A program made the position numbers and the translations under genes. From SIG565 sp045613385 (lineage in GTDB: Bacteria; Bacillota; Clostridia; Oscillospirales; Acutalibacteraceae), in contig JAZLAW010000014.1 of the NCBI GenBank assembly GCA_045613385.1, positions 1 to 31,346 on the forward strand: a DNA stretch of 31,346 bases, written 5' to 3'. Numbering within the stretch: position 1 is the first letter of the stretch; the number at the start of each line of letters is the position of its first letter. Shown here piece by piece: positions 22,346 through 28,831 of the stretch. The notes beneath the pieces are model-generated. The model saw only the letters and a program-made list of their open reading frames with translations, was not told the DNA's origin and did no database searches.

Positions 22346-22376
22346 TAAAAAACACACCCCTAAGGGTGTGTTTTTA
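22346..22376. terminator. rnpB terminator
   Basis: Stem ACACACCC / GGGTGTGT with a short loop, T run on the plus side and A run on the minus side, shared with the convergent gene ending at 22374. Confidence 0.85.
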
Positions 22377-23090
22377 TTTTCCGAATTTTTGCATTACAGC
22401 CTGGGCTTCGCTTATATGTTTGTCAACATCTTTAATATTTTCAATTAGCGTTCCTTCAACAATTCTTCTTCCAAGCATCAGTCCATCTGGAAGTGTGACA
22501 TTTTTTTCTTTGGCAAGACTATAAATTTCTTCGGGGAAGGGAATCGTCTCTACAAAAAATGATGGCAGAGTGTCAGAAATTGAATTTAATTGCTCGAGCC
22601 TTGCGGGATTTACGATAAATAACTGTACATCTCCTTCACTTGCTATAATGGCCTGTAGTTTTGTGGCAAGTGAACCGGTATAATTCATATCAAAGGAGCC
22701 ATCTGTTCCGTAGGAGCAGTTTATTATCTGGATGTTTACTGTGCCGCTGCCATCTATATCGGTAAAGTAAGGTGTAAGATAGTCTTTCAAAACTACAAGC
22801 TGTTCATCGGCATATATTTTATCAGTATAGAAAACAACCCGTGAATCATACTTTTCTTTTTGTGAGCATTGTGTAATACCAACGACAAGTATGATACATA
22901 TAAATATTGCAAAAAAGGTGTGAACTTTGTAGTGAAACCAGAAATTAATCACTTTTTCTTTAAGGGTTATGGGCGGTTTTTTGACCGCTACAGGCTCGGG
23001 AATAATTTCACCCTGTTGCATTTTTTTAAGTTCTAAAAATTCTCTTCTTGCACGTCTTTGTTGTTCGAGAGTTTCGTTTTTGTGCTCCAT
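22374..23090 (-). CDS. Membrane-anchored protein of unknown function
   Basis: 238 aa. Residues 1-45 are charged and rich in Arg, Glu and Gln (a cytoplasmic tail), then KVINFWFHYK, one membrane helix (about 56-75) ending near a Cys (TQC), then an extracellular domain of about 160 residues with no recognised motif. Architecture and the FWFHYKVHT junction resemble uncharacterised proteins widespread in Oscillospiraceae. A TGTTATAAT extended -10 at 23130-23138 on the minus strand is a possible promoter. It is a single gene between rnpB and the phosphoesterase. Confidence 0.7.
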   Translation of the reverse strand: MEHKNETLEQQRRARREFLELKKMQQGEIIPEPVAVKKPPITLKEKVINFWFHYKVHTFFAIFICIILVVGITQCSQKEKYDSRVVFYTDKIYADEQLVVLKDYLTPYFTDIDGSGTVNIQIINCSYGTDGSFDMNYTGSLATKLQAIIASEGDVQLFIVNPARLEQLNSISDTLPSFFVETIPFPEEIYSLAKEKNVTLPDGLMLGRRIVEGTLIENIKDVDKHISEAQAVMQKFGK

Positions 23091-23165
23091 AAAAATAGAC
23101 CGTCCTAAGTATAAATTTACCGCAAAAATATTATAACATATTTTTTATAGATATACTACTTTTTC

Positions 23166-23194
23166 TTGACATTTCATGATATAAATATTAGAAT
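23166..23194 (+). promoter_or_regulatory. Promoter of the phosphoesterase gene
   Basis: -35 TTGACA (23166-23171), 17 bp, -10 TAGAAT (23189-23194). Confidence 0.78.
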
Positions 23195-23222
23195 TACTAC
23201 ATAAAAGGTAAGGAGTTTTGTT

Positions 23223-24449
23223 ATGGATGCTTATTTATACAGAAAACAACTGAATGATTATTGGTTCGGGATAAATGCAAATCCACAGGGATTTGATGAG
23301 TGCGAAGAATATCTTACCGCAAAAATCAAATCAATTCCTGAAGGTAAAAGTTTTATCTTTATAACCGATACGCATAACCGTGACGGAAATGCTGAGCAGT
23401 CACCTGCGCTAATTGGTTATATCCGCGCCCTTACGAATGCTAAAAAGGTTATTATGGGCGGTGATATACTCGGTCGTGAAGCCAACCGCTATTTAGCCGT
23501 GTGTGAGCTTAAAAAGTACATAAACCGTATGACTGATATTGCCGGTAAAGATTTACTTATGGTTTTCGGCAACCATGACCTTAATACTGCGAACTCTCCC
23601 GAAGAATTGGTTGAAGAACACAGAATTCCTTATGTAGAAATGGAAAAAGCACTGTTTTCACACACCGATGAGCGTGTTTGCGAAGATATAAGCGAAAAAA
23701 TTAAGTATTTAAAGTGTAGTGAGGAAGAGCGACAGGAGATACTTGCATTTTCGCGACTTCATTATTATATTGATGATAAGGAAAACAAGATAAGATATAT
23801 CATAGTCGAAACAGGTAACCAGCTTGAATTCGGACGCAACGGCTGTGTTACAAAGTATTTCGATGTTTATAATAATGAAGACCTTGTTATGCAGTATGAC
23901 TGGATGTATGAAACACTTATGTCCACTCCCGAAGACTATGACGTAGTAGTATCAGGTCACGCGCTTACCGGGTACTGCGGACATACAAATATCTGGAAGG
24001 GACCGCTCGGTATTTGCAAAATACTGTCGGGCTTTAAAACCTGTTCTAAGGTAACAGTAGATAATCCGTGTGTGAATTATGAAAAACTGGCGAAATTCTA
24101 TGCTAAGGGTCCACACGAATATGATTTTACTTCTCGTAAAAATAAATCTAATGTTGTTGTAATTGCAGGAGATACTCACATAGATGTTCAGGCTAAGGCC
24201 GACTATGATGAAAACGGCAATTTTGTTTCAACCCCATATATTCCTGGTGAAAAATTAAACGAAACCGCCGTTATTGTTAATACAACACAACCCGATAGCT
24301 ACCGGAATATATTTAGTGAAAGGGCATATAAAATGTACAAAGACACAATAACTGAGCAGTGCTTGGATGTTGTAACAATATGTCCTGACGGAAATATTAA
24401 ATTAACCCGTATAGGCGCAGGAGAAGACCGAAAAATCGAATATAAATAA
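23223..24449 (+). CDS. Calcineurin-like metallophosphoesterase
   Basis: 408 aa, no signal peptide, so cytoplasmic. The metal-binding motifs are all present in order: DTHN (D49, H51), GGDIL (D81), GNHD (N117, H118), VSGHA (about 243-247) and GDTH (about 317-320). The large segment between the third and fourth motifs (120-240) may determine substrate, which cannot be inferred. Own promoter, AAGGAG ribosome site and terminator make it a single-gene unit. Confidence 0.88.
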   Translation: MDAYLYRKQLNDYWFGINANPQGFDECEEYLTAKIKSIPEGKSFIFITDTHNRDGNAEQSPALIGYIRALTNAKKVIMGGDILGREANRYLAVCELKKYINRMTDIAGKDLLMVFGNHDLNTANSPEELVEEHRIPYVEMEKALFSHTDERVCEDISEKIKYLKCSEEERQEILAFSRLHYYIDDKENKIRYIIVETGNQLEFGRNGCVTKYFDVYNNEDLVMQYDWMYETLMSTPEDYDVVVSGHALTGYCGHTNIWKGPLGICKILSGFKTCSKVTVDNPCVNYEKLAKFYAKGPHEYDFTSRKNKSNVVVIAGDTHIDVQAKADYDENGNFVSTPYIPGEKLNETAVIVNTTQPDSYRNIFSERAYKMYKDTITEQCLDVVTICPDGNIKLTRIGAGEDRKIEYK

Positions 24450-24452
24450 AGC

Positions 24453-24481
24453 AAATAGCCGAGTTTTATACTCGGCTATTT
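24453..24481. terminator. Bidirectional terminator between phosphoesterase and dinB
   Basis: Stem AAATAGCCGAG (24453-24463) / CTCGGCTATTT (24471-24481), loop TTTTATA. It serves both converging units. Confidence 0.87.
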
Positions 24482-25663
24482 TTAATGATTTATATTTCTT
24501 CCCCTTTTTATGCTTGTGTCACCGTACTTATTACGGATGGAATGTATACTGTCTTCAATTTTTTCTAACTTTTCCAAGTTTTCGGAATTACTGAATAAAT
24601 CTTGTTGCACCGCCGTTACATCCTGACGCAGATTTATAGCCCTGAGACCCACGCTCCTTAGCGGTAAATCCCAATAGTAATTCTCTTTAAAAAGCTTCAT
24701 ACCTTCTTCGGCAATTACTATGCTTATATCGGTCGGTGTAGTGAGCATATGGGAGAATTCCTTGATTTTCAGTTCGCTGTTCCTTGTATGCACCTGAATT
24801 CCACCGGCATATAATCCGTACCGCCTTAAATTTTTGGATATGTCTTCGGCAAGTGTTATAAAGGTTTGCCAGACCGATTCATTATCGGTAAAGTCATCGC
24901 TTTCGGTAACACTTCTGCCAACACTTTTCGGTTTTTCCTTTTTACTAAAAGGCATAACAGGGGAAGTGTCTTCACCTAAAGCATACATCTTAAGTTGCAA
25001 TCCGTTTTTGCCGAACATATATTTAAGGGTGTCATCACTCATTTCGGTTACATCCTTAACTGTAAATGCTCCGAGAGAATTTAATTTTTGCACAGTTTTT
25101 TTACCCACAAAAAGCAAATTCTCTACAGGTAGGGGCCATACCTTTTGTTTAAAATTGTTACGGGAAATCACCGTTACGGCATCGGGTTTTTTCATATCAC
25201 TGCCGAGCTTTGCAAAGACCTTGTTAAAACTAACTCCGACAGATATAGTGATACCCAGTTCCCGTTTTATATCTTTTCGTATTTTATGAGCTATTTCTTC
25301 GCCCGTGCCGAAAAGCATTGTGCTTCCCGTAACATCGAGCCAACATTCATCAATTCCGAACGGCTCAATCATATCGGTGTATCTCGAATAAATTTCCTGA
25401 GCCTTTTTTGAAAACTCTTCATATTTTTCATAATTCGGCGGCAAAATTATCAGTTCCGGACATTTTTTCTCGGCTTCCCAGATGGCTTCAGCCGTTTTAA
25501 CGCCGTAGCTTTTGGCAATTTCATTTTTAGCCAGAACTATACCGTGCCGTTTTTCTACACTACCGCAAACCGCGACAGGTCTATTTATCAATGTCTGATT
25601 ATATAAAAGAGATACCGATGCGAAGAAATTATTTAAATCACAGTGAAGTATAACTCGTTCCAT
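24482..25663 (-). CDS. dinB: Y-family DNA polymerase IV
   Basis: Translesion polymerase, 393 aa. Palm motifs are clear: VILHCDLNNFFASV with D8 as first metal ligand, and FGIDECWLDVTGS with the Asp-Glu pair (about 104-105). ISVGVSFNKVFAKLGSDMKKPD is the finger/thumb border, and an HhH-like thumb (KKTVQKLNSLGAFTVKDV) and little finger follow. The ATG at 25663 is selected because GAAAGG precedes it at 9 nt; ATG 25672 sits inside that site. No clear C-terminal clamp motif was identified (QQDLFSN near residue 362 is a candidate, QxxLF). It is the third gene downstream of the operator-rich promoter at 26511, and may also have its own weak promoter. Confidence 0.95.
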   Translation of the reverse strand: MERVILHCDLNNFFASVSLLYNQTLINRPVAVCGSVEKRHGIVLAKNEIAKSYGVKTAEAIWEAEKKCPELIILPPNYEKYEEFSKKAQEIYSRYTDMIEPFGIDECWLDVTGSTMLFGTGEEIAHKIRKDIKRELGITISVGVSFNKVFAKLGSDMKKPDAVTVISRNNFKQKVWPLPVENLLFVGKKTVQKLNSLGAFTVKDVTEMSDDTLKYMFGKNGLQLKMYALGEDTSPVMPFSKKEKPKSVGRSVTESDDFTDNESVWQTFITLAEDISKNLRRYGLYAGGIQVHTRNSELKIKEFSHMLTTPTDISIVIAEEGMKLFKENYYWDLPLRSVGLRAINLRQDVTAVQQDLFSNSENLEKLEKIEDSIHSIRNKYGDTSIKRGRNINH

Positions 25664-25697
25664 CGGCGCCATCCTTTCAAACAAATGTTCTATAAAT

Positions 25698-25725
25698 ATT
25701 ATAATGATTTTTATGAAAAAGTAAA
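25698..25725 (-). promoter_or_regulatory. Possible internal dinB promoter
   Basis: Minus strand -35 TTTACT (25720-25725, 4 of 6), 16 bp, -10 TATAAT (25698-25703). No TTAC-N8-GTAA site is present. Confidence 0.35.
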
Positions 25726-25730
25726 TAGAT

Positions 25731-26048
25731 TTATCTGATATTAATTTTTTCCAATGCTCTGACATACAGTCTTTCGGTATGTCTTTTACTGTAGTTAAGT
25801 ATTATTGCCGTTTCTTCTATTGAGCGGCCGCATAAAAATATCTGCGATAATATTTCACTTAGCACACCGCCATCTACCGCATCAATTCTCGCTTCTATTT
25901 TTCGGCGTAACTGCTCTGCCTGGCGTATTTTTTTGCGATAGCGGAAAACGGCTCGGGGATTGACTTTCATTTGCTCTCGTAGTCTATGTATTTTTATCTG
26001 TTGAATTAAATAAAGCTCTAAAATCTCTTTTTTATGTTCTATGTTCAT
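25731..26048 (-). CDS. Sigma-70 region 4-like HTH protein
   Basis: 105 aa. N-terminal basic coiled segment (about 10-58, many Arg and Lys), then a region-4-like helix-turn-helix SIEETAIILNYSKRHTERLYVRAL (about 76-99). It resembles phage-type late regulators or region-4-only sigma-like proteins. It begins 2 nt after the zinc-ribbon gene and lies before dinB, so all three are probably one transcript. Target genes are unknown. Confidence 0.72.
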   Translation of the reverse strand: MNIEHKKEILELYLIQQIKIHRLREQMKVNPRAVFRYRKKIRQAEQLRRKIEARIDAVDGGVLSEILSQIFLCGRSIEETAIILNYSKRHTERLYVRALEKINIR

Positions 26049-26050
26049 TT

Positions 26051-26413
26051 TTACACCTTTTTCTGTGCGAAATACTGCCCGTATGATAGATTCGTACCGT
26101 GCTCTTTGTTATATTGCTCAACTTCCTTAAGCGCGGCATATAACGGATGCTCTAACCACGCTTGTTTTTTCCTGCGCTCTTTTTCCCAGAGCATTTCACC
26201 GCGTCGGCGACAGGTGTTATTACAGTAGTCACCCTCTTTGTACATACGTGCTCCGCAGCATTTACAGTAATTAACCTGCTTTTTGGTAATGTTTGTGCTA
26301 AAACAGAACGGACAAACATTTATCTCTTCATACGGCATTGCCGTTAAATTGTGTTTTTCGGTTATCACCTTATATTTTCTGAAAATTTTTCCACAGTCCT
26401 GACAACAGTACAC
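26051..26413 (-). CDS. Zinc-ribbon protein, first gene of the dinB unit
   Basis: 120 aa from a GTG at 26413, which has TAAAAGGAG 7 to 8 nt upstream; the longer in-frame extension has no ribosome site and would run through the promoter. Four cysteine pairs follow: CQDC (residues about 4-7), CPFC, CKCC and C-x3-C (a YCNNTC end). These could hold two zinc ions. The C-terminal half is charged and helical (RRRGEMLWEKERRKKQ). No enzyme motif is seen; a nucleic acid or protein binding role is likely. Confidence 0.68.
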   Translation of the reverse strand: MYCCQDCGKIFRKYKVITEKHNLTAMPYEEINVCPFCFSTNITKKQVNYCKCCGARMYKEGDYCNNTCRRRGEMLWEKERRKKQAWLEHPLYAALKEVEQYNKEHGTNLSYGQYFAQKKV

Positions 26414-26437
26414 CTTTTTTGCTCCTTTTAAATTTAC

Positions 26438-26466
26438 TTGACAATTACTTAATTTTGTAATATAAT
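26438..26466 (+). promoter_or_regulatory. Promoter of the XRE-immA operon
   Basis: -35 TTGACA (26438-26443), 17 bp, -10 TATAAT (26461-26466). The predicted start is near 26473. Its spacer is the operator TTACTTAATTTTGTAA. Confidence 0.85.
26445..26460. promoter_or_regulatory. Operator A (TTAC-N8-GTAA) in the plus promoter spacer
   Basis: TTACTTAATTTTGTAA, 16 bp, in the spacer of the plus promoter. Confidence 0.6.
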
Positions 26467-26484
26467 TGCTTTCGAAGAGAAAAA

Positions 26485-26500
26485 TTACTGAATTAAGTAA
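26485..26500. promoter_or_regulatory. Operator B (TTAC-N8-GTAA) between the promoters
   Basis: TTACTGAATTAAGTAA, nearly a perfect palindrome, 40 bp from operator A centre to centre. It lies in the 5' part of both predicted transcripts. Confidence 0.6.
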
Positions 26501-26510
26501 CCATAATTCT

Positions 26511-26539
26511 ATTATATTTCCGAATTCAGTAATTGTCAA
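26511..26539 (-). promoter_or_regulatory. Promoter of the zinc-ribbon/sigma-like/dinB unit
   Basis: Minus strand -35 TTGACA (26534-26539), 17 bp, -10 TATAAT (26511-26516); both boxes perfect. It faces the plus promoter, so the two RNAs would overlap by about 30 nt at their 5' ends. Confidence 0.85.
26517..26532. promoter_or_regulatory. Operator C in the minus promoter spacer
   Basis: On the minus strand TTACTGAATTCGGAAA, one arm exact (TTAC) and one degenerate (GAAA). It fills the spacer of the minus promoter, 32 bp from operator B. Confidence 0.55.
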
Positions 26540-26547
26540 TGGTTTGA

Positions 26548-26563
26548 TTACGATTTTTAGTAA
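26548..26563. promoter_or_regulatory. Operator D (TTAC-N8-GTAA)
   Basis: TTACGATTTTTAGTAA, 31 bp from operator C. It lies just upstream of the minus -35 and in the XRE leader. Confidence 0.5.
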
Positions 26564-26595
26564 TTCGTATAAATGAACAAAAAGGAGTTATAAAA

Positions 26596-26931
26596 ATGAC
26601 ACAAACTTATGAGAGAATTGCTGAATTATGTCGAAAGGAAGGTATTACTGTCACCGACCTTTGTAAGCAGTGCAGTATACCGCGAGCTTCTCTTTCGGAC
26701 TATAAGATGGGAAGAATAAAAAGTCTGTCGGCTTTAACGCTTTCAAAAATTTCAGAATTCTTTGGGGTAAGTGTTGAATATTTACTTAATGGCGAACAAC
26801 CCGATGAAAATAATCTTAAGGTTGCGCTTTTCGGTGGCGGTGTTAATGTTACGGATGAAATGTGGAACGAAGTAAAAAGATATGCACAGTATATAAGGGA
26901 TAGGGAAAATGAAAACAGAAAACCTATATAA
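26596..26931 (+). CDS. XRE-family repressor paired with an ImmA protease
   Basis: 111 aa. N-terminal HTH (about residues 5-66) with VTDLCKQCSIPRASLSDYKMGR, LTLSKISEFFGVSVEYLL, then a short tail of about 40 residues, probably for dimerisation and protease recognition. The ribosome site AAAGGAG precedes the ATG. The immA start lies inside its end (23-nt overlap), so the two are made together. By analogy with DdrO/IrrE and ImmR/ImmA it is likely a repressor cleaved by its partner; it is the best candidate to bind the four TTAC-N8-GTAA sites upstream. Confidence 0.85.
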   Translation: MTQTYERIAELCRKEGITVTDLCKQCSIPRASLSDYKMGRIKSLSALTLSKISEFFGVSVEYLLNGEQPDENNLKVALFGGGVNVTDEMWNEVKRYAQYIRDRENENRKPI

Positions 26932-27316
26932 AATAGCAGATGAACAGGATATAACACTTGATTATTTCCCGTTGCCTGAAAACAGGGCATTGTGTATGCA
27001 GATGGGTGATAAATGCTTTATAGCGCTCGACCCTATGTTTATCGGCTCTGCGGCGGAGCGTGTGTGTTTAGCACACGAACTCGGGCATTGTAATACCGGA
27101 AGTTTTTATAATCTGTATTCTTCACTTGACATACGTCAAAAACACGAAAACCGTGCTGATAAATGGGCAATAAATTTCTTGATTCCCGAAAAAGAATTAG
27201 AAAAAGCCCTTAAGCACGGCATCAGAGATATAAATTCACTTGCGGAGTATTTTTCAGTTACGGAAGAATTTGTACGCAAGGCACTACAACTTTACCGAAA
27301 GATTGAGAAAAATTAA
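26909..27316 (+). CDS. ImmA/IrrE family metallopeptidase
   Basis: 135 aa. The zinc-binding HExxH is AHELGHC (about residues 54-60), with the third ligand probably in HENRADKWA (about 78-86), the usual pattern in ImmA/IrrE (COG2856) proteins. The C-terminal half matches the helical part of ICEBs1 ImmA-type proteins. Such proteases cleave an associated XRE repressor after a signal such as DNA damage. It follows and overlaps the XRE gene, so the pair is a typical switch. No integrase or conjugation gene is seen nearby. Confidence 0.88.
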   Translation: MKTENLYKIADEQDITLDYFPLPENRALCMQMGDKCFIALDPMFIGSAAERVCLAHELGHCNTGSFYNLYSSLDIRQKHENRADKWAINFLIPEKELEKALKHGIRDINSLAEYFSVTEEFVRKALQLYRKIEKN

Positions 27317-27328
27317 AAGGACGGCTTA

Positions 27329-27356
27329 GAGGCACCATCCTTACGGATGGTGCCTC
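27329..27356. repeat. Perfect 12-bp hairpin of the GAGGCACC/CTTACGG family
   Basis: GAGGCACCATCC (27329-27340), loop TTAC, GGATGGTGCCTC (27345-27356). No T run follows. It lies 13 nt after the immA stop and starts the hairpin array. Confidence 0.75.
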
Positions 27357-27534
27357 GGTTATATTCGCCTGACGGCGAGTTATATTGCTTCGCAGTGATG
27401 TGATGCTACGCATCGTAATATTGTCCTTCGGACAGTTTGGGAAGCGAATATAATATCACTAAAACCGTAAGGTCTTAATATCACTTTTGATTTATCAAAA
27501 ATATCACTGTGAGACTTGTCTCACAATATCACTA
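27357..27534. repeat. Array of small hairpins joined by ATATCAC linkers
   Basis: At least six short stems with 3-4 nt loops or slightly larger: TCGCC/GGCGA (27365-27378), ATTGC/GCAGT (27384-27396), GATGC/GCATC (27402-27414), TGTCC/GGACA (27422-27434), TTTTGA/TCAAAA (27485-27500) and TGTGAGA/TCTCACA (27508-27525). The right half has ATATCAC four times (27453, 27478, 27501, 27527, approximately) as a linker, and the left half carries ATATT and GTGAT relatives. TTATATTCGC on the left pairs with GCGAATATAA at 27443-27452. No gene is present. Confidence 0.6.
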
Positions 27535-27539
27535 TTCAA

Positions 27540-27794
27540 ATGATTATTTCTTGAGATAGTAAAAAAGCCATAGCAAATAGATTACTAGAACTATGTGAGA
27601 GAAAGCGATTATCGGTAAATGCTCTCGCAAGGATCTCAGCAGTTCCTCCTTCAACATTAAAGAATATAATTAACGGCGGAAGCAAGAACGCAGGAGTTGT
27701 AACACTGAAAAAGTTATGCGACGGTTTAGAAATATCTCTTTATGATTTTTTCAACACTGAAACATTTAAAACTCTGGAACAGGAAATCAAATAA
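27540..27794 (+). pseudogene. Broken small XRE regulator, start region damaged
   Basis: From 27555 to 27794 the frame reads as a good short XRE protein of 79 codons: AIANRLLELCERKRLSVNAL, then ARISAVPPSTLKNIINGG (the HTH), then a helical end ISLYDFFNTETFKTLEQEIK. The only ATG in frame (27540) is separated from it by a TGA at 27552-27554, and no ATG, GTG or TTG occurs in frame after that for a long stretch. There is also no good ribosome site. The gene begins just where the hairpin array ends, so insertion or rearrangement probably removed its start. Translation from a rare ATT/ATA codon is possible but unlikely. Confidence 0.72.
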
Positions 27795-27807
27795 TATTCT
27801 ATTAGCA

Positions 27808-27842
27808 AAAAAACTCTCTGCCGAAATTCGGCAGAGAGTTTT
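27808..27842. terminator. Bidirectional terminator
   Basis: Stem AAAACTCTCTGCCGA / TCGGCAGAGAGTTTT, flanked by A and T runs, between the XRE remnant and the minus-strand nucleotidyltransferase. Confidence 0.87.
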
Positions 27843-27856
27843 ACTATCCTTTTTGT

Positions 27857-28738
27857 TTACATATTTTCATATAGACCTTTATCAACAAGAGCGCCGATTG
27901 CTGCAACCACCGCGTCTTTGTCTTCCTTGTAGGTAACACCGTACCAGCGGTCTTCTGCTACGAGTACACGCGCCTTTTTCTCGCCCGATTTAATGAGTGT
28001 GTCAACCACAAAGGGCAGATAAAATTCGCTTTTGAGTTCTGTACCCTTTTCTTTAAGGAAGTTTACGAATTCTTTTTCGAGATAGTCAAAAATGTCGGTT
28101 GTAAAGCCCCACATATTCATCGAAACAACACTGTTCGGGTCGAGCTCAAACCAGTTTTCTTCATCTTCTGTATATTTGCAGTCGAGAATTTTGGTGCGTT
28201 CAACAATATCGGTTAAAAAGCCGTTTTCTACAGTACAGATACCGCGTGACACGTGGCCGTTTTCGGTAAGTGTGTTCTGCAAACGGAAGCCTACCATACA
28301 GTATGAGTCGTCGTGGTTTTTAAGACATTCATAAATTTGTTTAAATGCGGTTTTGCCGTAGTAGTCATCTGCATTGATTACTGCAAACGGAGTTGTAACT
28401 ACATCTTTGCAGCAAAGAATTGCCTGACCTGTTCCCCAGGGTTTTACTCTGCCTTCAGGACAGGTGAAGCCTTCCGGCAAGTCATCGGTCTGCTGAAAAA
28501 CATATTCAACCTTTACCTTTTTTTCTATACGGCTTCCAACAAATTCCTTAAAATCTTTTTCGATACCGCGGTTGATTACAAAAACAACCTTGTCAAACCC
28601 TGCTTCAATAGCATCATAGACCGAGAAGTCCAAAATTGCTTCGCCGTTTTTACCGACGGGAGCTATCTGTTTAAGACCGCCAAAACGGCTTCCCATACCT
28701 GCGGCCATAACTACCAATGTTGCGCTGAAATTTCCCAT
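27857..28738 (-). CDS. Sugar-1-phosphate nucleotidyltransferase-like protein
   Basis: 293 aa from the ATG at 28738; GGTGGAG lies 6 nt upstream, and a GTG at 28750 sits inside that site. NTP_transferase fold: the nucleotide-binding signature VMAAGMGSRFGGLKQ (about residues 10-24), a second conserved area AVINADDYYG (about 120-129), and a C-terminal DRWYGVTYKEDKDAV. Such enzymes join a sugar-1-phosphate to an NTP for polysaccharide precursors. The exact sugar is not decided by the sequence. It has a strong promoter (28798-28827). Confidence 0.85.
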   Translation of the reverse strand: MGNFSATLVVMAAGMGSRFGGLKQIAPVGKNGEAILDFSVYDAIEAGFDKVVFVINRGIEKDFKEFVGSRIEKKVKVEYVFQQTDDLPEGFTCPEGRVKPWGTGQAILCCKDVVTTPFAVINADDYYGKTAFKQIYECLKNHDDSYCMVGFRLQNTLTENGHVSRGICTVENGFLTDIVERTKILDCKYTEDEENWFELDPNSVVSMNMWGFTTDIFDYLEKEFVNFLKEKGTELKSEFYLPFVVDTLIKSGEKKARVLVAEDRWYGVTYKEDKDAVVAAIGALVDKGLYENM

Positions 28739-28797
28739 TTTATTCTCCACCTAAAAGTAATATTCTACTGCGCTTAGCAGTATTATTTAGAAAACAC

Positions 28798-28827
28798 ATT
28801 ATACACCATTTTACCTTATTTTGTCAA
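28798..28827 (-). promoter_or_regulatory. Promoter of the nucleotidyltransferase gene
   Basis: Minus strand -35 TTGACA (28822-28827), 18 bp, -10 TATAAT (28798-28803). The -35 lies only 4 nt from the GTG of the divergent gene at 28832. Confidence 0.78.
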
Positions 28828-28831
28828 GAAG

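Noticed and set aside
24482..27316. Prophage or integrative element
   Set aside because: XRE, ImmA, sigma-4-like and zinc-ribbon genes occur in such elements, but there is no integrase, capsid, conjugation or attachment-site pair in the window, and dinB is a chromosomal-type gene.
27357..27534. CRISPR array
   Set aside because: The linkers (ATATCAC) are short and the hairpins between them differ in length and sequence; there are no equal-length repeats with unique spacers and no cas genes nearby.
27552..27554. TGA in the small XRE gene as a recoded codon
   Set aside because: It lies at codon 5, the upstream residues look unrelated, and the ribosome site is missing; a lost start is simpler.
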